Shown: one piece after another, positions 44,093-53,665 of the stretch | How positions within the stretch are numbered: the first letter of the stretch is position 1 | Layout of the letters: each line of letters begins with the position of its first letter | NCBI GenBank assembly: GCA_902791985.1 | Contig: CADAYD010000007.1 | Coordinates: 1 to 64,000, forward strand | DNA length: 64,000 nucleotides | Reading direction: 5' to 3' | Source: an uncultured bacterium | Lineage (GTDB): Bacteria; Cyanobacteriota; Vampirovibrionia; Gastranaerophilales; Gastranaerophilaceae | The notes under the pieces: generated by a model | What the model was told of the DNA's origin: nothing | What the model saw: the letters and a program-made list of their open reading frames with translations, nothing else | The model's database searches: none | Program-made: the position numbers and the translations under genes

Positions 44093-45568
44093 TTACCATT
44101 GCATCGGCACTTGTGCTTCAATTAAGTGACGATAAAAAGTACTCCTGTCAACACCTTTTTCAATCCAATTAAACCAAGGATTTGTCACCCAATATCTATT
44201 ATTTTCAACTGCTGATAACAGTAATTGATGATCTGGTACAATGTTGTATAAATCTATCAAATCAGATTCCCCTTTTTTGAAAACAATATTAATTTTTAAA
44301 CTATTGGAATTTGCTTGCGAATCTATTATTTTTTCAAGATTGATTTTGGATGTATATCTATCAAATAAATTTTTGTTTAATAAATATTTATTTACGAAGC
44401 GCCTAAAACCACCCAATATATTACCATAACTTGATATATTATATGTATATTCTGAAGAAATTAAATCTAAAACATCTTTGTTTTTTGTTTCATCATGAAT
44501 CATAGCCTTATAACTATCTGCTTGTAAATTACTCATTAAATTGTCGACATTTCGAAAAGATTCAATATTTGTTACATTGCCATTTAAATATCTTCCTGTT
44601 CTGTGAACCGCGTACGCTTGTTCTACCATTGATAAGCCGGTAACAGCTTTAATTTGCTTTCCACTTGTTGATGTTAAAATATGCCCATTTGGGAATAAGA
44701 TTTCTTTATCACATTTAGGAAATTTTATATAAATATCATCACCAGATTGTCTAAACAAGGAATAAATACCACTTCTTCCTGATTCGGTAGACATCAAATT
44801 GTTTAAACGACTAACAAACCAGCAATTGCCTATATTACCTTGTTGCGAAATGTGTCTTAACACAGGAGGGAAAAGCTCCTCAAATTTTTCTTTAGATATC
44901 TTTAATTCTATTTCAATTCCATTATTTCTTGTATATAATTTTTCATTTTTTATGTAAACATCACTATTTCGTACTATTTTTGCAATCTCTTTTGTATTCA
45001 TGTGTGAATAATTTGGAATATATTCTTCTTTATTCGCAACTTTTTTTAAATCTTCAAGTAAGCTTCTTGAAAGTCTTGCATTTTTAAAATTTGTTCTCAG
45101 GTTTTCAAGAGGTACTTTACCTTGTTCTATTAAATCGAAAAAGCCGCCTTTTACCATATATAGATAATCTTCAGGATTATTAAGTCTGAGAGTATTTATA
45201 TTTTTAAAAATTATATTATATCTTTTTATTAATTCTTTTTGAGGTAAACCTTTAAATTGGTTTTCTACTGCAACAAATAGTTGTTCTACAACTTTTAAAT
45301 CAGAATTACTTTTTACAAAATCATCATAAACTTTTATAAGTTCCTCATGTTTGACTTTTGGAGCATAAGATATAATTCCGTTTCTTATTTTTTGATAAGT
45401 TTCTGACTTAGATATGTTACTTTGAAATTGATGGTAATTTTGTTTAGGACAATATTTTAAACCTTTAATATTTATTGGTCTGAGGACAGGCTTTGTGCAT
45501 AGTATACTTTTGGCGAGTTTGCCGCCGCGTTCAACAATAAAATTAAATGCAACTTTTTGTAATCCCAT
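44093..45568 (-). CDS. Calpain-like (family C2) cysteine protease
   Basis: This 491-residue protein has the calpain active-site pattern. QQGNIGNCWFVSRLNNL contains Cys249 (calpains read QG-x-x-G-D/N-CW). PDHQLLLSAV contains His447, and YWVTNPWFNW contains Asn463 (calpains read ...RNPWG). The catalytic triad is therefore complete. The N-terminal 230 residues are helical and unassigned; no signal peptide or calcium-binding domain is visible. Bacterial calpain-like proteins are uncommon and their roles mostly unknown; secretion as an effector or surface protease is possible. It faces the caspase-like gene across the inverted repeats. Confidence 0.75.
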   Translation of the reverse strand: MGLQKVAFNFIVERGGKLAKSILCTKPVLRPINIKGLKYCPKQNYHQFQSNISKSETYQKIRNGIISYAPKVKHEELIKVYDDFVKSNSDLKVVEQLFVAVENQFKGLPQKELIKRYNIIFKNINTLRLNNPEDYLYMVKGGFFDLIEQGKVPLENLRTNFKNARLSRSLLEDLKKVANKEEYIPNYSHMNTKEIAKIVRNSDVYIKNEKLYTRNNGIEIELKISKEKFEELFPPVLRHISQQGNIGNCWFVSRLNNLMSTESGRSGIYSLFRQSGDDIYIKFPKCDKEILFPNGHILTSTSGKQIKAVTGLSMVEQAYAVHRTGRYLNGNVTNIESFRNVDNLMSNLQADSYKAMIHDETKNKDVLDLISSEYTYNISSYGNILGGFRRFVNKYLLNKNLFDRYTSKINLEKIIDSQANSNSLKINIVFKKGESDLIDLYNIVPDHQLLLSAVENNRYWVTNPWFNWIEKGVDRSTFYRHLIEAQVPMQW

Positions 45569-45660
45569 GAAAATACTTCCCTTTATTATCCCATATATAT
45601 TTATAAAGTATTTTTCTTTTCAAAAATTGCCTAATTTTTACTCCAAAATTACAAAATATT

Positions 45661-45746
45661 ACCCTCACCCAAATTTCTAATGTTCGCATTTCGCTTACAT
45701 TGAAATTTTACCCTCTCCCATCGGAGAGGGGGTTGGAGTGAGGGGG
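45661..45746. repeat. REP-like nested palindrome
   Basis: An inner hairpin CCCTCTCC/GGAGAGGG (45711-45730) lies between outer arms CCCTCAC (45662-45668) and GTGAGGG (45738-45744). Palindromic CCCTCTCC...GGAGAGGG units of this kind are widespread interspersed repeats. It occupies the 300-bp gap between the calpain-like gene and the response regulator, which has no gene. Confidence 0.6.
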
Positions 45747-45811
45747 CAAACATCCTGTTACAAAAAAATCAAACTGTTTGTTCTTATGCAGTGGGTGTTA
45801 GTTTTTATTAC

Positions 45812-45846
45812 AAAAAAAGAACCGTTTATTAACGGCTCTTTTTTTT
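45812..45846 (-). terminator. Rho-independent terminator of the response regulator gene
   Basis: GAGCCGTT, loop AATA and AACGGTTC followed by a T7 run on the minus strand terminate the rpaB-like transcript. There are T-runs on both sides, so it may work in both directions. Confidence 0.8.
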
Positions 45847-45868
45847 ATTATATAATTTATCCCTTTAC

Positions 45869-46621
45869 CTAATTTATTCTTTGAAACATATATCCGATAC
45901 CGCGAGCGGTCAAAATCAATTCAGGATTAGCCGGATCTGTTTCAAGTTTTGAACGTAATCTTGAGATGTGAACGTCAACAACTCTTGTATCTATTCTGTG
46001 ATCAGGCGGATAAGCCCAAACGTGTTGCAAAATTTCGTTTCTTGAAAATGCTTGACCTGAATTATTAACCAATAATTCGAGTAAACTGAATTCCATTCCG
46101 GTTAATCTGATTCTGTCATTTTTGCGATATACTTGACGACGAGCGGTATCAATTTTGATATTACCCGTAGTTATTACATTTTTAGTCACTTTGCCTGATG
46201 CGTTTGGCATCTCGCGATTATTTGTTCTTCTAAGAACTGCTTTAACCCTTGCTTCAAGTTCTTTCGGACTGAATGGTTTAATAACATAGTCATCGGCTCC
46301 AAGTTCCAAGCCGGTAATTCTTTCGGATACATCTCCCAATGCTGTAAGAATAATAATCGGAACATCAGATGTTCTTCTGATTTCTCTTGTTACCGCATAA
46401 CCGTCCATCTTTGGCATCATTACGTCTAAAACTACCAAATCAGGGTTGTTTTTATTAAATGATGCAACGGCTTCTTCTCCGTCTTGGGCAGTATAAACAT
46501 CATAACCAGCCATCTTCAATCTGGTTTCCAAAATTCTTCGGATACTTGATTCATCGTCAGCTAAAAGTATTCTTTGACGATTATCGCCTTCATTGTTCGG
46601 CATTTCAACATTTTCTGACAT
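45869..46621 (-). CDS. rpaB: OmpR-family response regulator, RpaB/Ycf27-like
   Basis: This 250-residue response regulator has a receiver domain (ADDESSIRRILETRLKMAGY, phosphorylated Asp in LVVLDVMMPKMDGY, Lys in YVIKPFSPKEL) and a C-terminal winged helix (VWAYPPDHRIDTRVVDVHIS). The run SIRRILETRL and the ITGLELGADDYV segment are very close to cyanobacterial RpaB/Ycf27. This supports a cyanobacterial-lineage origin. In cyanobacteria RpaB pairs with the sensor kinase NblS; no kinase gene is adjacent here. Confidence 0.92.
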   Translation of the reverse strand: MSENVEMPNNEGDNRQRILLADDESSIRRILETRLKMAGYDVYTAQDGEEAVASFNKNNPDLVVLDVMMPKMDGYAVTREIRRTSDVPIIILTALGDVSERITGLELGADDYVIKPFSPKELEARVKAVLRRTNNREMPNASGKVTKNVITTGNIKIDTARRQVYRKNDRIRLTGMEFSLLELLVNNSGQAFSRNEILQHVWAYPPDHRIDTRVVDVHISRLRSKLETDPANPELILTARGIGYMFQRIN

Positions 46622-46792
46622 AGTGACTTCCTTATTTTTAAAATGCTACCTAATTTATAAAAATATAAATAAATATTACGTTTTGTTTCTTTTTCTATAC
46701 TTTTATAACAGTATGTTACACTAAGTTACAAAAAATTGCAAGAGGAAAATTGATATTTTTTGTTTTTTTTGTTTTTCTGTACTATTGGATAA

Positions 46793-47536
46793 TTAGGCTT
46801 TTTTGCAGAGTTTTTGACTTACTATTTGTCTGAATTTTTCAAGGTCGTCTTTTGTGTCAATCCCGACCGGTACAAAATTTACAACCGAAGTTTTGATTTT
46901 CATTCCGTTTTCCAATGCTCGCAATTGCTCAAGGCTTTCGGTTTGTTCAAGCATTGTTTGCGGTAATGATGTCATGACTTCTAAAGCGCGGCGTTTGTAA
47001 CCGTAAATTCCAAGATGACCGTAAAATTTAGCAAATCCTAAGTTCCGTTCATAAGGGATTTTTGAACGTGAAAAATATAGTGCAAATCCGTTTTTGTCTA
47101 TTACACACTTGACAAGATTAGGATTATCTGCTTCAGATTCACTAATTTCTCTAATAAGCGTTGAAATATCCGCATTTTTATCGTCTTTAACGTTCTTTAA
47201 AACAGCATCTATGCTCTCTGGTTCAATAAGAGGTTCATCTCCTTGAAGGTTGCAAATATATTCAATTTCACTATGGCGTGAAACAACTTCCATTATCCTA
47301 TCCGATCCGGATTTGTGCTCGGTTGAAGTTAATTCAACTTCTCCGCCAAATCTTTTTACGCAATCGTAAATGCGTTCATCATCTGTTGCGACGATAATAA
47401 TATCCGCTAATTTTGATTGCTGAGCTTTTTCATAAACCCATTGTATTACAGGTTTATCCAAAACTTTTAATAACGGTTTGCCTTCAAGACGACTTGAACC
47501 GTATCTCGCAGGAATAATTATTGCACTTTTTCCCAT
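46793..47536 (-). CDS. kdsB: 3-deoxy-manno-octulosonate cytidylyltransferase
   Basis: KdsB activates KDO with CTP for the LPS inner core. It has 247 residues. Signatures are IIPARYGSSRLEGKPL (nucleotide loop), SGSDRIMEV, ICNLQGDEPLIEP, and FYGHLGIYGY with LEQLRALENG near the C-terminus. An AAGGAGGG ribosome site precedes the ATG. With lpxI, lpxB and msbA-like genes it shows that this organism makes lipid A-KDO. Confidence 0.95.
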   Translation of the reverse strand: MGKSAIIIPARYGSSRLEGKPLLKVLDKPVIQWVYEKAQQSKLADIIIVATDDERIYDCVKRFGGEVELTSTEHKSGSDRIMEVVSRHSEIEYICNLQGDEPLIEPESIDAVLKNVKDDKNADISTLIREISESEADNPNLVKCVIDKNGFALYFSRSKIPYERNLGFAKFYGHLGIYGYKRRALEVMTSLPQTMLEQTESLEQLRALENGMKIKTSVVNFVPVGIDTKDDLEKFRQIVSQKLCKKA

Positions 47537-47616
47537 ATTTCCCTCCTTGCATCAATTATACTATAGCTTAAAAAAACTTTATATTATAGCAATTTTTTTT
47601 TGAATAACGTTTTTAT

Positions 47617-50421
47617 ATGAGTATGGTAAATGTAAGTAAGATAGTAAAAGGTTTAACTAATATCGGTTCTGATGCGTTTTCTCATGTACATGTAAAAGCG
47701 CCGCAAACTAACCCGGAGTCTGGAGAAAAACTTTCAGGTGGGATTTCAAAAGAGGCATCTGATGTTGTTTCCGGCTATGGAAAGGCATTGATTACTTCAA
47801 AAACGAAATTATTGGGCTCTCACAAAGATTATGAAGACGAAATGCGGATTTTGGCAAAAAAATTCCCTAGAACTTCAGCCAATGGGACAATTCCGATTGA
47901 TGAAGCAGTAAAAGAATTTGATATGCTTGATTTGTCTGAAAATCAAAAAGCCGATCTTCTTCTTGCCTGTGCATTTCAGACCAAATCAAATGAAACAGTA
48001 TTGAGCAGACCTGCTTTGTATATGGCAAAATATGTTATACTTGACTGCTATGGAAAAGTCCCTAATAAACTTGATAAAGCTATTAGGACTGCAATATATG
48101 ATGAAGGAAAAGTCTTTGATGTTGATTTCTTTTATGATTTATTCAAGCCAAGGACTTGGGTGCCAAAAAGAAGTGCAGAATTTAAGAAAAGTCCTACAGG
48201 GAGTGACAAATTAGCACATTTTAACATGGCAAGAAAAGGTGCAATTTATGATGCTTTGAGAGAAAATTCAACGAAGCGTTCAAAAATCAGCATTAAAACG
48301 ACTGATATATTTACTCCTTTGGATAAAGTCAGTGAAAATATCGCAAGTAAATTAGATGCTTTAATTGAATCCGGAGTCGAGATTCCTCAAGAATTAGTTA
48401 AAACAATGAAAAGCGAATTGACAAAATATAATTTTGATTTAAAGAAAGTATTTGCGGATTATTATTCTTTATTGAAAGAGTGTCAAACACTTGAAGATGT
48501 AAAAAAAATTTATCCGGAATTAAGGTTTCCGACAGAGTTAAGGAAAAAAGATTTTAATATTAATACCACAATCGATTTAAGTCTCAGAATGAAGCAAGGT
48601 GGAATTGATAAACCTGTCATTGAGGCATTACAAAAACTTTATACCGAATTTACTCCCGCGAGCAAGACGTTCATACATATTGACGGCAGCACAAGTACAA
48701 ATGTTGTGAATTTAAGACGTGCCGGATACGTGCTCAGTGAGCCTGATGAAAAAGTACTTGGTTTTCTGAAAGAATGTGAAGATACACAATTAAAATACAA
48801 AAAAATATCCCAAATGAGTCAAGACAAGTTAGAACCGCTGATTGAAAAGCACGCGCTTCGTACAAGCGGGGTTTGGAAAGATTTTATTGAAATTACTAAA
48901 TCAGGGAAATGGATGCCAATCAGGCTAATTAAAAATAAGAGAATGTATCCTGAAACTACAAAATACAGTACAGAAAAACTAGTTGATACATATTTATTTA
49001 ATTTATTCTTGCGCAATCCGTATCAAAGATATTCTCCAAATCCTTTGTGTCGTTTTGATGGTATAAATTATCTTGATGACACGGCAAAAAACATACTTAA
49101 TCGTACCTATATGATTAGATTTTTAACCAAAGAAGAAGGTATACCTGCAAATATTACTTGGACGGAATTTGTCAAGAAATATAGCAAGGACTTTGAAGAA
49201 TTTAAACGCCAATTTGATATAGCGGCGATTGGAAAATCATTTGAACATATAGAAGATACTTATCATAGACATTTTTACAGAAGTTATTGGACAAATGCTC
49301 GTTTTGAAACTCTCCAAAAACAAATGGAAAAATCTCGAGATATAGCGTATGAAAAGGTCATTTGGGGTGAAGAATTCCGCCAAAAAGAAATTGATGTCAA
49401 TCAAGTCAAAAATCTTGTCAAGGCAGATGAAGGCATTTGTGCTGAGCCCGCCGCAAAACTCATTGACCCTAAAGAATTTAGCAACTACAAATATCGTGTA
49501 CTTACAATCCGTGACCCTAAATTACGTGAAAAATTCCAAAGTGCAATAGCACAAGGTAGAGAAACCAATGCGGATTATTTTAAAGTCTATAACGACATTC
49601 TAAGTGAAGCATTTGATGGGAAACATGTAGACGAAACCAAGGCTCATGCGCTCATAAATATCCATGAAAAATATTTGTCCGAAGCCGTTGAAGGAACACA
49701 GAGTATCACAGAAGCCGAATTTAAAGCGCAAATTTTGGCTAAATATAAAACTTCATCAGGAATCAATTATGAAAAGATTGTAAAAGATACAAATGCAGGA
49801 GCAGATTATGTAAGACTTTCTGCTGAACTTATCGATGAAAATTCAACTGAATTTTTGACGGAACTTGAGCGTAGATTCAAGGATGATTATGCAGGTATCA
49901 ATGAAATTATAGAAAAATATTTACAAACTCCGCAAATTTTCAGAGAAAAATTTAGAAATATTTATACAAAATCAACTCCGAGTTGTCCGAATATTGTTTT
50001 GCATAGGGAACTTTCAACATTCTTAGAAAAAATTGAAGGTTGGCACTTTGAACGTGATGAATTAATCAACTTAGATAAAGAAAAATTAGGCCAATTTGAT
50101 GATAATTTTTCACAATATGTTGTACTCCCACTGGAATTAAAAGAAAAAATTTGGAAATTATCTGCACAAAATTATGAAACGTGTGACGAACTATTAACGA
50201 AATTTTATAACAATGCTAAAAAGCGTACCGGTGAATCTGGCGGCACAGGGCTTAAAACACTGACTCAAACAGGTAAAAATAAAAAGAGTCTGCCACCTGA
50301 ATTGAAGATTTTAGGTAAACATGGCGGATGGAGATTGTACTCCAGAAAAGCAACCCCAGAAGACATCGAAAAATATGGAAAAGTTAAATACGTATTCTAT
50401 GACGTTGTAAAAACGCACTAG
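47617..50421 (+). CDS. Large cytoplasmic protein of unknown function
   Basis: This 934-residue protein is charged and helical, with no signal peptide, membrane segment or motif that I recognise. Notable segments are FIHIDGSTSTNVVNLRRAGY near residue 350 and a C-terminal RTGESGGTGLKTLTQTGKNK linker before a compact end domain (ILGKHGGWRLYSRKATPEDI). The start lacks a Shine-Dalgarno; ATG 47623 is an alternative. It is divergent from kdsB and converges on prmA with 1 bp between stops. Likely lineage-specific; a surface or effector role cannot be judged. Confidence 0.7.
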   Translation: MSMVNVSKIVKGLTNIGSDAFSHVHVKAPQTNPESGEKLSGGISKEASDVVSGYGKALITSKTKLLGSHKDYEDEMRILAKKFPRTSANGTIPIDEAVKEFDMLDLSENQKADLLLACAFQTKSNETVLSRPALYMAKYVILDCYGKVPNKLDKAIRTAIYDEGKVFDVDFFYDLFKPRTWVPKRSAEFKKSPTGSDKLAHFNMARKGAIYDALRENSTKRSKISIKTTDIFTPLDKVSENIASKLDALIESGVEIPQELVKTMKSELTKYNFDLKKVFADYYSLLKECQTLEDVKKIYPELRFPTELRKKDFNINTTIDLSLRMKQGGIDKPVIEALQKLYTEFTPASKTFIHIDGSTSTNVVNLRRAGYVLSEPDEKVLGFLKECEDTQLKYKKISQMSQDKLEPLIEKHALRTSGVWKDFIEITKSGKWMPIRLIKNKRMYPETTKYSTEKLVDTYLFNLFLRNPYQRYSPNPLCRFDGINYLDDTAKNILNRTYMIRFLTKEEGIPANITWTEFVKKYSKDFEEFKRQFDIAAIGKSFEHIEDTYHRHFYRSYWTNARFETLQKQMEKSRDIAYEKVIWGEEFRQKEIDVNQVKNLVKADEGICAEPAAKLIDPKEFSNYKYRVLTIRDPKLREKFQSAIAQGRETNADYFKVYNDILSEAFDGKHVDETKAHALINIHEKYLSEAVEGTQSITEAEFKAQILAKYKTSSGINYEKIVKDTNAGADYVRLSAELIDENSTEFLTELERRFKDDYAGINEIIEKYLQTPQIFREKFRNIYTKSTPSCPNIVLHRELSTFLEKIEGWHFERDELINLDKEKLGQFDDNFSQYVVLPLELKEKIWKLSAQNYETCDELLTKFYNNAKKRTGESGGTGLKTLTQTGKNKKSLPPELKILGKHGGWRLYSRKATPEDIEKYGKVKYVFYDVVKTH

Positions 50422-50422
50422 G

Positions 50423-51334
50423 CTATTTTGTTACCACAAATGATGTCCATTGGTCTTGTTGGATTTCTTCGACAATTTTTAGGTTTTCGCGTTTAATTGC
50501 ATCAAGTACCATTTGTTTTTTCTCATCTAAAATTCCGCTTAAAGACAGATAAGCCCCATCTTTCATTATATTTTTTAAATCGCCCATAATTTCAGCCAAA
50601 ACGAAATGCAGAATATTTGCGCACACAAAATCAAATTTATCTTTTATTTTATCCGCACTGCCTAGTTCAAATATGCATTTTTCCCCGTTTTTGAGTGCGT
50701 TTTCTTTAGCAACATCAATAACCGTTTCATCGGTGTCACATCCGTAAACATAAGACGCACCGAGTTTTTTTGCAAGTATTGATAAAATCCCCGAACCCAT
50801 TCCGATATCTGCAACTCGGTCATCTTTTTTCATGTATTTTTCAAGTGCTTTCATGCAAAGTTGTGTTGTTTGGTGTGTCCCCGTTCCGAATGCGCATCCC
50901 GGCTCAAGTTTTATGATAATTTCATTTCCTTTAGGTTCGTATTCAATCCAGTCCGGCACAACGGCAATTCTATCGGTTACATGAGTCACATCCCATTTTT
51001 CTTTCCACTTTTGTGACCAGTCTTCGGTTTTCTTTTCTTCAAGCGTAAATTCCCATGAACCGAGTTCGGCATCGGATAGTCCTCTGCTTTTAAACTCCTG
51101 CCTGTATAAATCCAAGACATTCTCAACATCATAGAGCATGTCTTCGTAGTCCTGATTATTTCTTAGAAAAACTCTCAAAGTGCCTTCTGTGGTATCTATC
51201 ATTTCAAGGTCTTTATAGGTTTCTTCCGCAAGAATTACACCTTCGCAATCAAAATTATCAAAGAAGATTTCGCTAATCAAATCTTCCAATGCAGGATTAA
51301 TTTTTAATTGTAATTCGTAATATGTTTGGTTCAT
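50423..51334 (-). CDS. prmA: Ribosomal protein L11 methyltransferase
   Basis: This SAM-dependent enzyme trimethylates ribosomal protein L11. It has 303 residues. An N-terminal substrate domain includes WSQKWKEKWDVTHV. The methylase core shows EPGCAFGTGTHQTTQLCM, motif I VADIGMGSGILSI, and the catalytic-loop CANIL (usually NI). The start at 51334 has CATAAT ending 7 nt upstream and no Shine-Dalgarno, so it may be leaderless. Confidence 0.93.
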   Translation of the reverse strand: MNQTYYELQLKINPALEDLISEIFFDNFDCEGVILAEETYKDLEMIDTTEGTLRVFLRNNQDYEDMLYDVENVLDLYRQEFKSRGLSDAELGSWEFTLEEKKTEDWSQKWKEKWDVTHVTDRIAVVPDWIEYEPKGNEIIIKLEPGCAFGTGTHQTTQLCMKALEKYMKKDDRVADIGMGSGILSILAKKLGASYVYGCDTDETVIDVAKENALKNGEKCIFELGSADKIKDKFDFVCANILHFVLAEIMGDLKNIMKDGAYLSLSGILDEKKQMVLDAIKRENLKIVEEIQQDQWTSFVVTK

Positions 51335-51453
51335 AGTACTAATTATGTGCGGGCGCTATAGTGTATGTTTAATGAATTTATATAAACAATAAAATTTAGG
51401 TTTTACATTAAAAATCATATTCTTACTAAGTATTGTATACTTACCCATTCATT

Positions 51454-52407
51454 TTATTCCAAAAATGCACCCATTGCACGGTATTTGTCATATCTCTGGT
51501 TACGAAGTTCTTCGCCTGACATTCCGTCAAGTTCGCTTAACGCATTCAAAATTGTTTCTTTTAAATTATTTGCGGTTTCTTCGTAATCTGTATGCGCCCC
51601 GCCAGTCGGCTCTTTAATCATTCCATCGATAATACCGAATTTGAGCAAATCGGGTGCGGTAATCTTTAATGCTGTAGCTGCTTCAAGGTTTTTGTTTGCA
51701 TCACGCCACAAAATTGAAGCACAGCCTTCAGGCGAAATAACCGTATAATAAGCGTGTTCCAGTAAGTAAACTTTATTTGCGACCGCTAAGCCAAGTGCTC
51801 CGCCCGAACAACCTTCGCCTGAAATAATCGCAATAACCGGAACTTTTAGTTTTTGCATCTCTTTTAAATTGTATGCGATAGCAGCGCCTTGAGCGTGTTT
51901 TTCCGCACTAATTCCGGGATATGCCCCCGGAGTATCAATAATTGTTACTATCGGGATATTAAATTTGTTTGCATGATAGAAAAGCCTTAATGCCTTGCGG
52001 TACCCTTCAGGCTGAGGCATTCCAAAGTTGTATTCTAAATTTTCTTTCGTTGACTTACCTTTCATCGTGCCGATAATCATAACGGGGCGACCATCAATTT
52101 TGGCAAGTCCGCCGACTATTGCTCTGTCATCGGTTCCGACCCTATCACCATGAAATTCGACAAAATCGGTTGTCATAAGTTTTACATAATCAAGAAATTT
52201 AGGTCTTTCCTGATGGCGTGCTATCTGCATTTTTTGAGCGGGGTTAAGATTTTCATATAATTCTTTTTTAAAATCTTCCGCTTCTCTTTCTAATGTTTCA
52301 ATCACTTTATTCAAATCCTTACCTGAGTCTGCACTCATTTCTTTAAGTTCTTCTATTTTCTTTTGAATTTCTATTATGGGTTTTTCAAAATCTAATGACG
52401 TACTCAT
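51454..52407 (-). CDS. accA: Acetyl-CoA carboxylase carboxyltransferase subunit alpha
   Basis: This is the alpha half of the carboxyltransferase that makes malonyl-CoA for fatty acid synthesis. It has 317 residues. Crotonase-fold signatures include RHQERPKFLDYV, FHGDRVGTDDRAIVGGLA, GAYPGISAEKHAQGAAIAYN and ISGEGCSGGALGLAVAN. It follows accD by 16 bp, a typical accDA operon. Biotin carboxylase and carrier genes are not in the window. Confidence 0.96.
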   Translation of the reverse strand: MSTSLDFEKPIIEIQKKIEELKEMSADSGKDLNKVIETLEREAEDFKKELYENLNPAQKMQIARHQERPKFLDYVKLMTTDFVEFHGDRVGTDDRAIVGGLAKIDGRPVMIIGTMKGKSTKENLEYNFGMPQPEGYRKALRLFYHANKFNIPIVTIIDTPGAYPGISAEKHAQGAAIAYNLKEMQKLKVPVIAIISGEGCSGGALGLAVANKVYLLEHAYYTVISPEGCASILWRDANKNLEAATALKITAPDLLKFGIIDGMIKEPTGGAHTDYEETANNLKETILNALSELDGMSGEELRNQRYDKYRAMGAFLE

Positions 52408-52423
52408 TTATATATTGGCTCCT

Positions 52424-53287
52424 TTATTCGTGCATTGACAAAATGTTTGCCAATGTACTTTTTAAATTCTTTCTTGAAGATACGACATCAACCTGTCCGT
52501 ACTTCATTAAGTATTCTGCGGTTTGGAAATCTGCAGGAAGTTTTTGTCTTATTGTTTGCTCAATAACTCTGCGTCCTGCAAACCCGACTCTTGCGCCCTG
52601 CTCTGCGATAATTATATCGCCTAATGTGCCGAAACTCGCCGTAACACCGCCAAATGTCGGGTCTGTAATTACGTTAATATATAACAATCCCGCGTCATCA
52701 AGTCTTGCGCATGCGCATGAGGTTTTTGCCATTTGCATAAGGCTTAATGCGCTTTCTTGCATTCTTGCTCCGCCGGATGATGTTACTGCTATAACAGGAA
52801 GTCTTAATTCAATCGCTTTTTCGATTATGCGTGTAACTTTTTCGCCGACGACACTGCCCATTGAACCGCCCATAAAATCAAAATCCATAACTGCACATGC
52901 CACTTTATGCCCGTCAATGTTGCCTACGCCGGTTATAACTGCATCATTCAATCCTGTTTTTTCCTGCGCTTTAGACAGTCTGTCCTTATAACTTTCTGTA
53001 TCGACAAAATCAAGCGGATCTGTCGGTTTGATATTCCCGAACATTTCTTCAAACGTACCTTCATCAAAGAGCTGCTCAATTCTTGCTCTTGCGCTCACCC
53101 TGAAATGATAATCGCACGCCGGACAAACCATCATATTATCTTCGATATCTTTTTTAAGCAACTGCGCTCCGCAATGAACACATTTTGTCCACAAATCGGG
53201 GTTCGCTTCGATTTCAACGCGGGCTTCTAATGCTCGGCGCTGAATCTGTGCTTCCTTACGCTTTTCAAACCAATCTTGAACTGTCAT
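52424..53287 (-). CDS. accD: Acetyl-CoA carboxylase carboxyltransferase subunit beta
   Basis: This is the beta half of the carboxyltransferase. It has 287 residues. The N-terminal four-Cys zinc ribbon is present (CVHCGAQL and CPACDYHF), followed by the carboxylase core (FDFMGGSMGSVVGEKVTRII, SSGGARMQESALSLMQM). AGGGA precedes the start. A candidate promoter on the minus strand lies near 53350. An orphan promoter-terminator pair lies further upstream at 53503-53622. Confidence 0.96.
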   Translation of the reverse strand: MTVQDWFEKRKEAQIQRRALEARVEIEANPDLWTKCVHCGAQLLKKDIEDNMMVCPACDYHFRVSARARIEQLFDEGTFEEMFGNIKPTDPLDFVDTESYKDRLSKAQEKTGLNDAVITGVGNIDGHKVACAVMDFDFMGGSMGSVVGEKVTRIIEKAIELRLPVIAVTSSGGARMQESALSLMQMAKTSCACARLDDAGLLYINVITDPTFGGVTASFGTLGDIIIAEQGARVGFAGRRVIEQTIRQKLPADFQTAEYLMKYGQVDVVSSRKNLKSTLANILSMHE

Positions 53288-53502
53288 ATTAAATAATCCC
53301 TTTTTCTATATCCCTAAAGGTAAATTTTATACTTACTAAGACATTTTATAACAAACAATGCTAATAAGCAAAATCTTAATATTTTTCTTACATATTAAGG
53401 CAATAGTTAAACAGTGGGAAACGAACAGTTCATATTAGCGCTATTGCACATTCTATAAATACTTGTGTAACGGTCTTTATACTTCTCTATTCGCTTATTA
53501 AT

Positions 53503-53588
53503 AAAAAAAACTCCTGCCAAAAGGAGTAATGACAGGATTAGGTTTTATTTGTGTGCTATTGTTTAGCACTGTTAAAAAGAGACATCTG
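53503..53588 (-). ncRNA. Candidate small RNA or attenuated leader upstream of accDA
   Basis: On the minus strand TTGACG (53622-53617), 16 bp and AATAAT (53600-53595) predict a start near 53588. The RNA would contain a hairpin GTGCTA/TAGCAC (53553-53569) and end at a clear intrinsic terminator ACTCCT/AGGAGT followed by T8 (53527-53503). No gene of useful length lies between; only a 9-codon frame is seen. It is either a small RNA of about 85 nt or a terminated leader of accDA. The rest of the 378-bp gap shows only the candidate accD promoter. Confidence 0.45.
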
Positions 53589-53665
53589 TTTGACATTATT
53601 ACTTAATTTTTTATTCCGTCAAATTTTTGTGGCTAAAATTTGTAATTTGTCTTATAATTTTTTTT

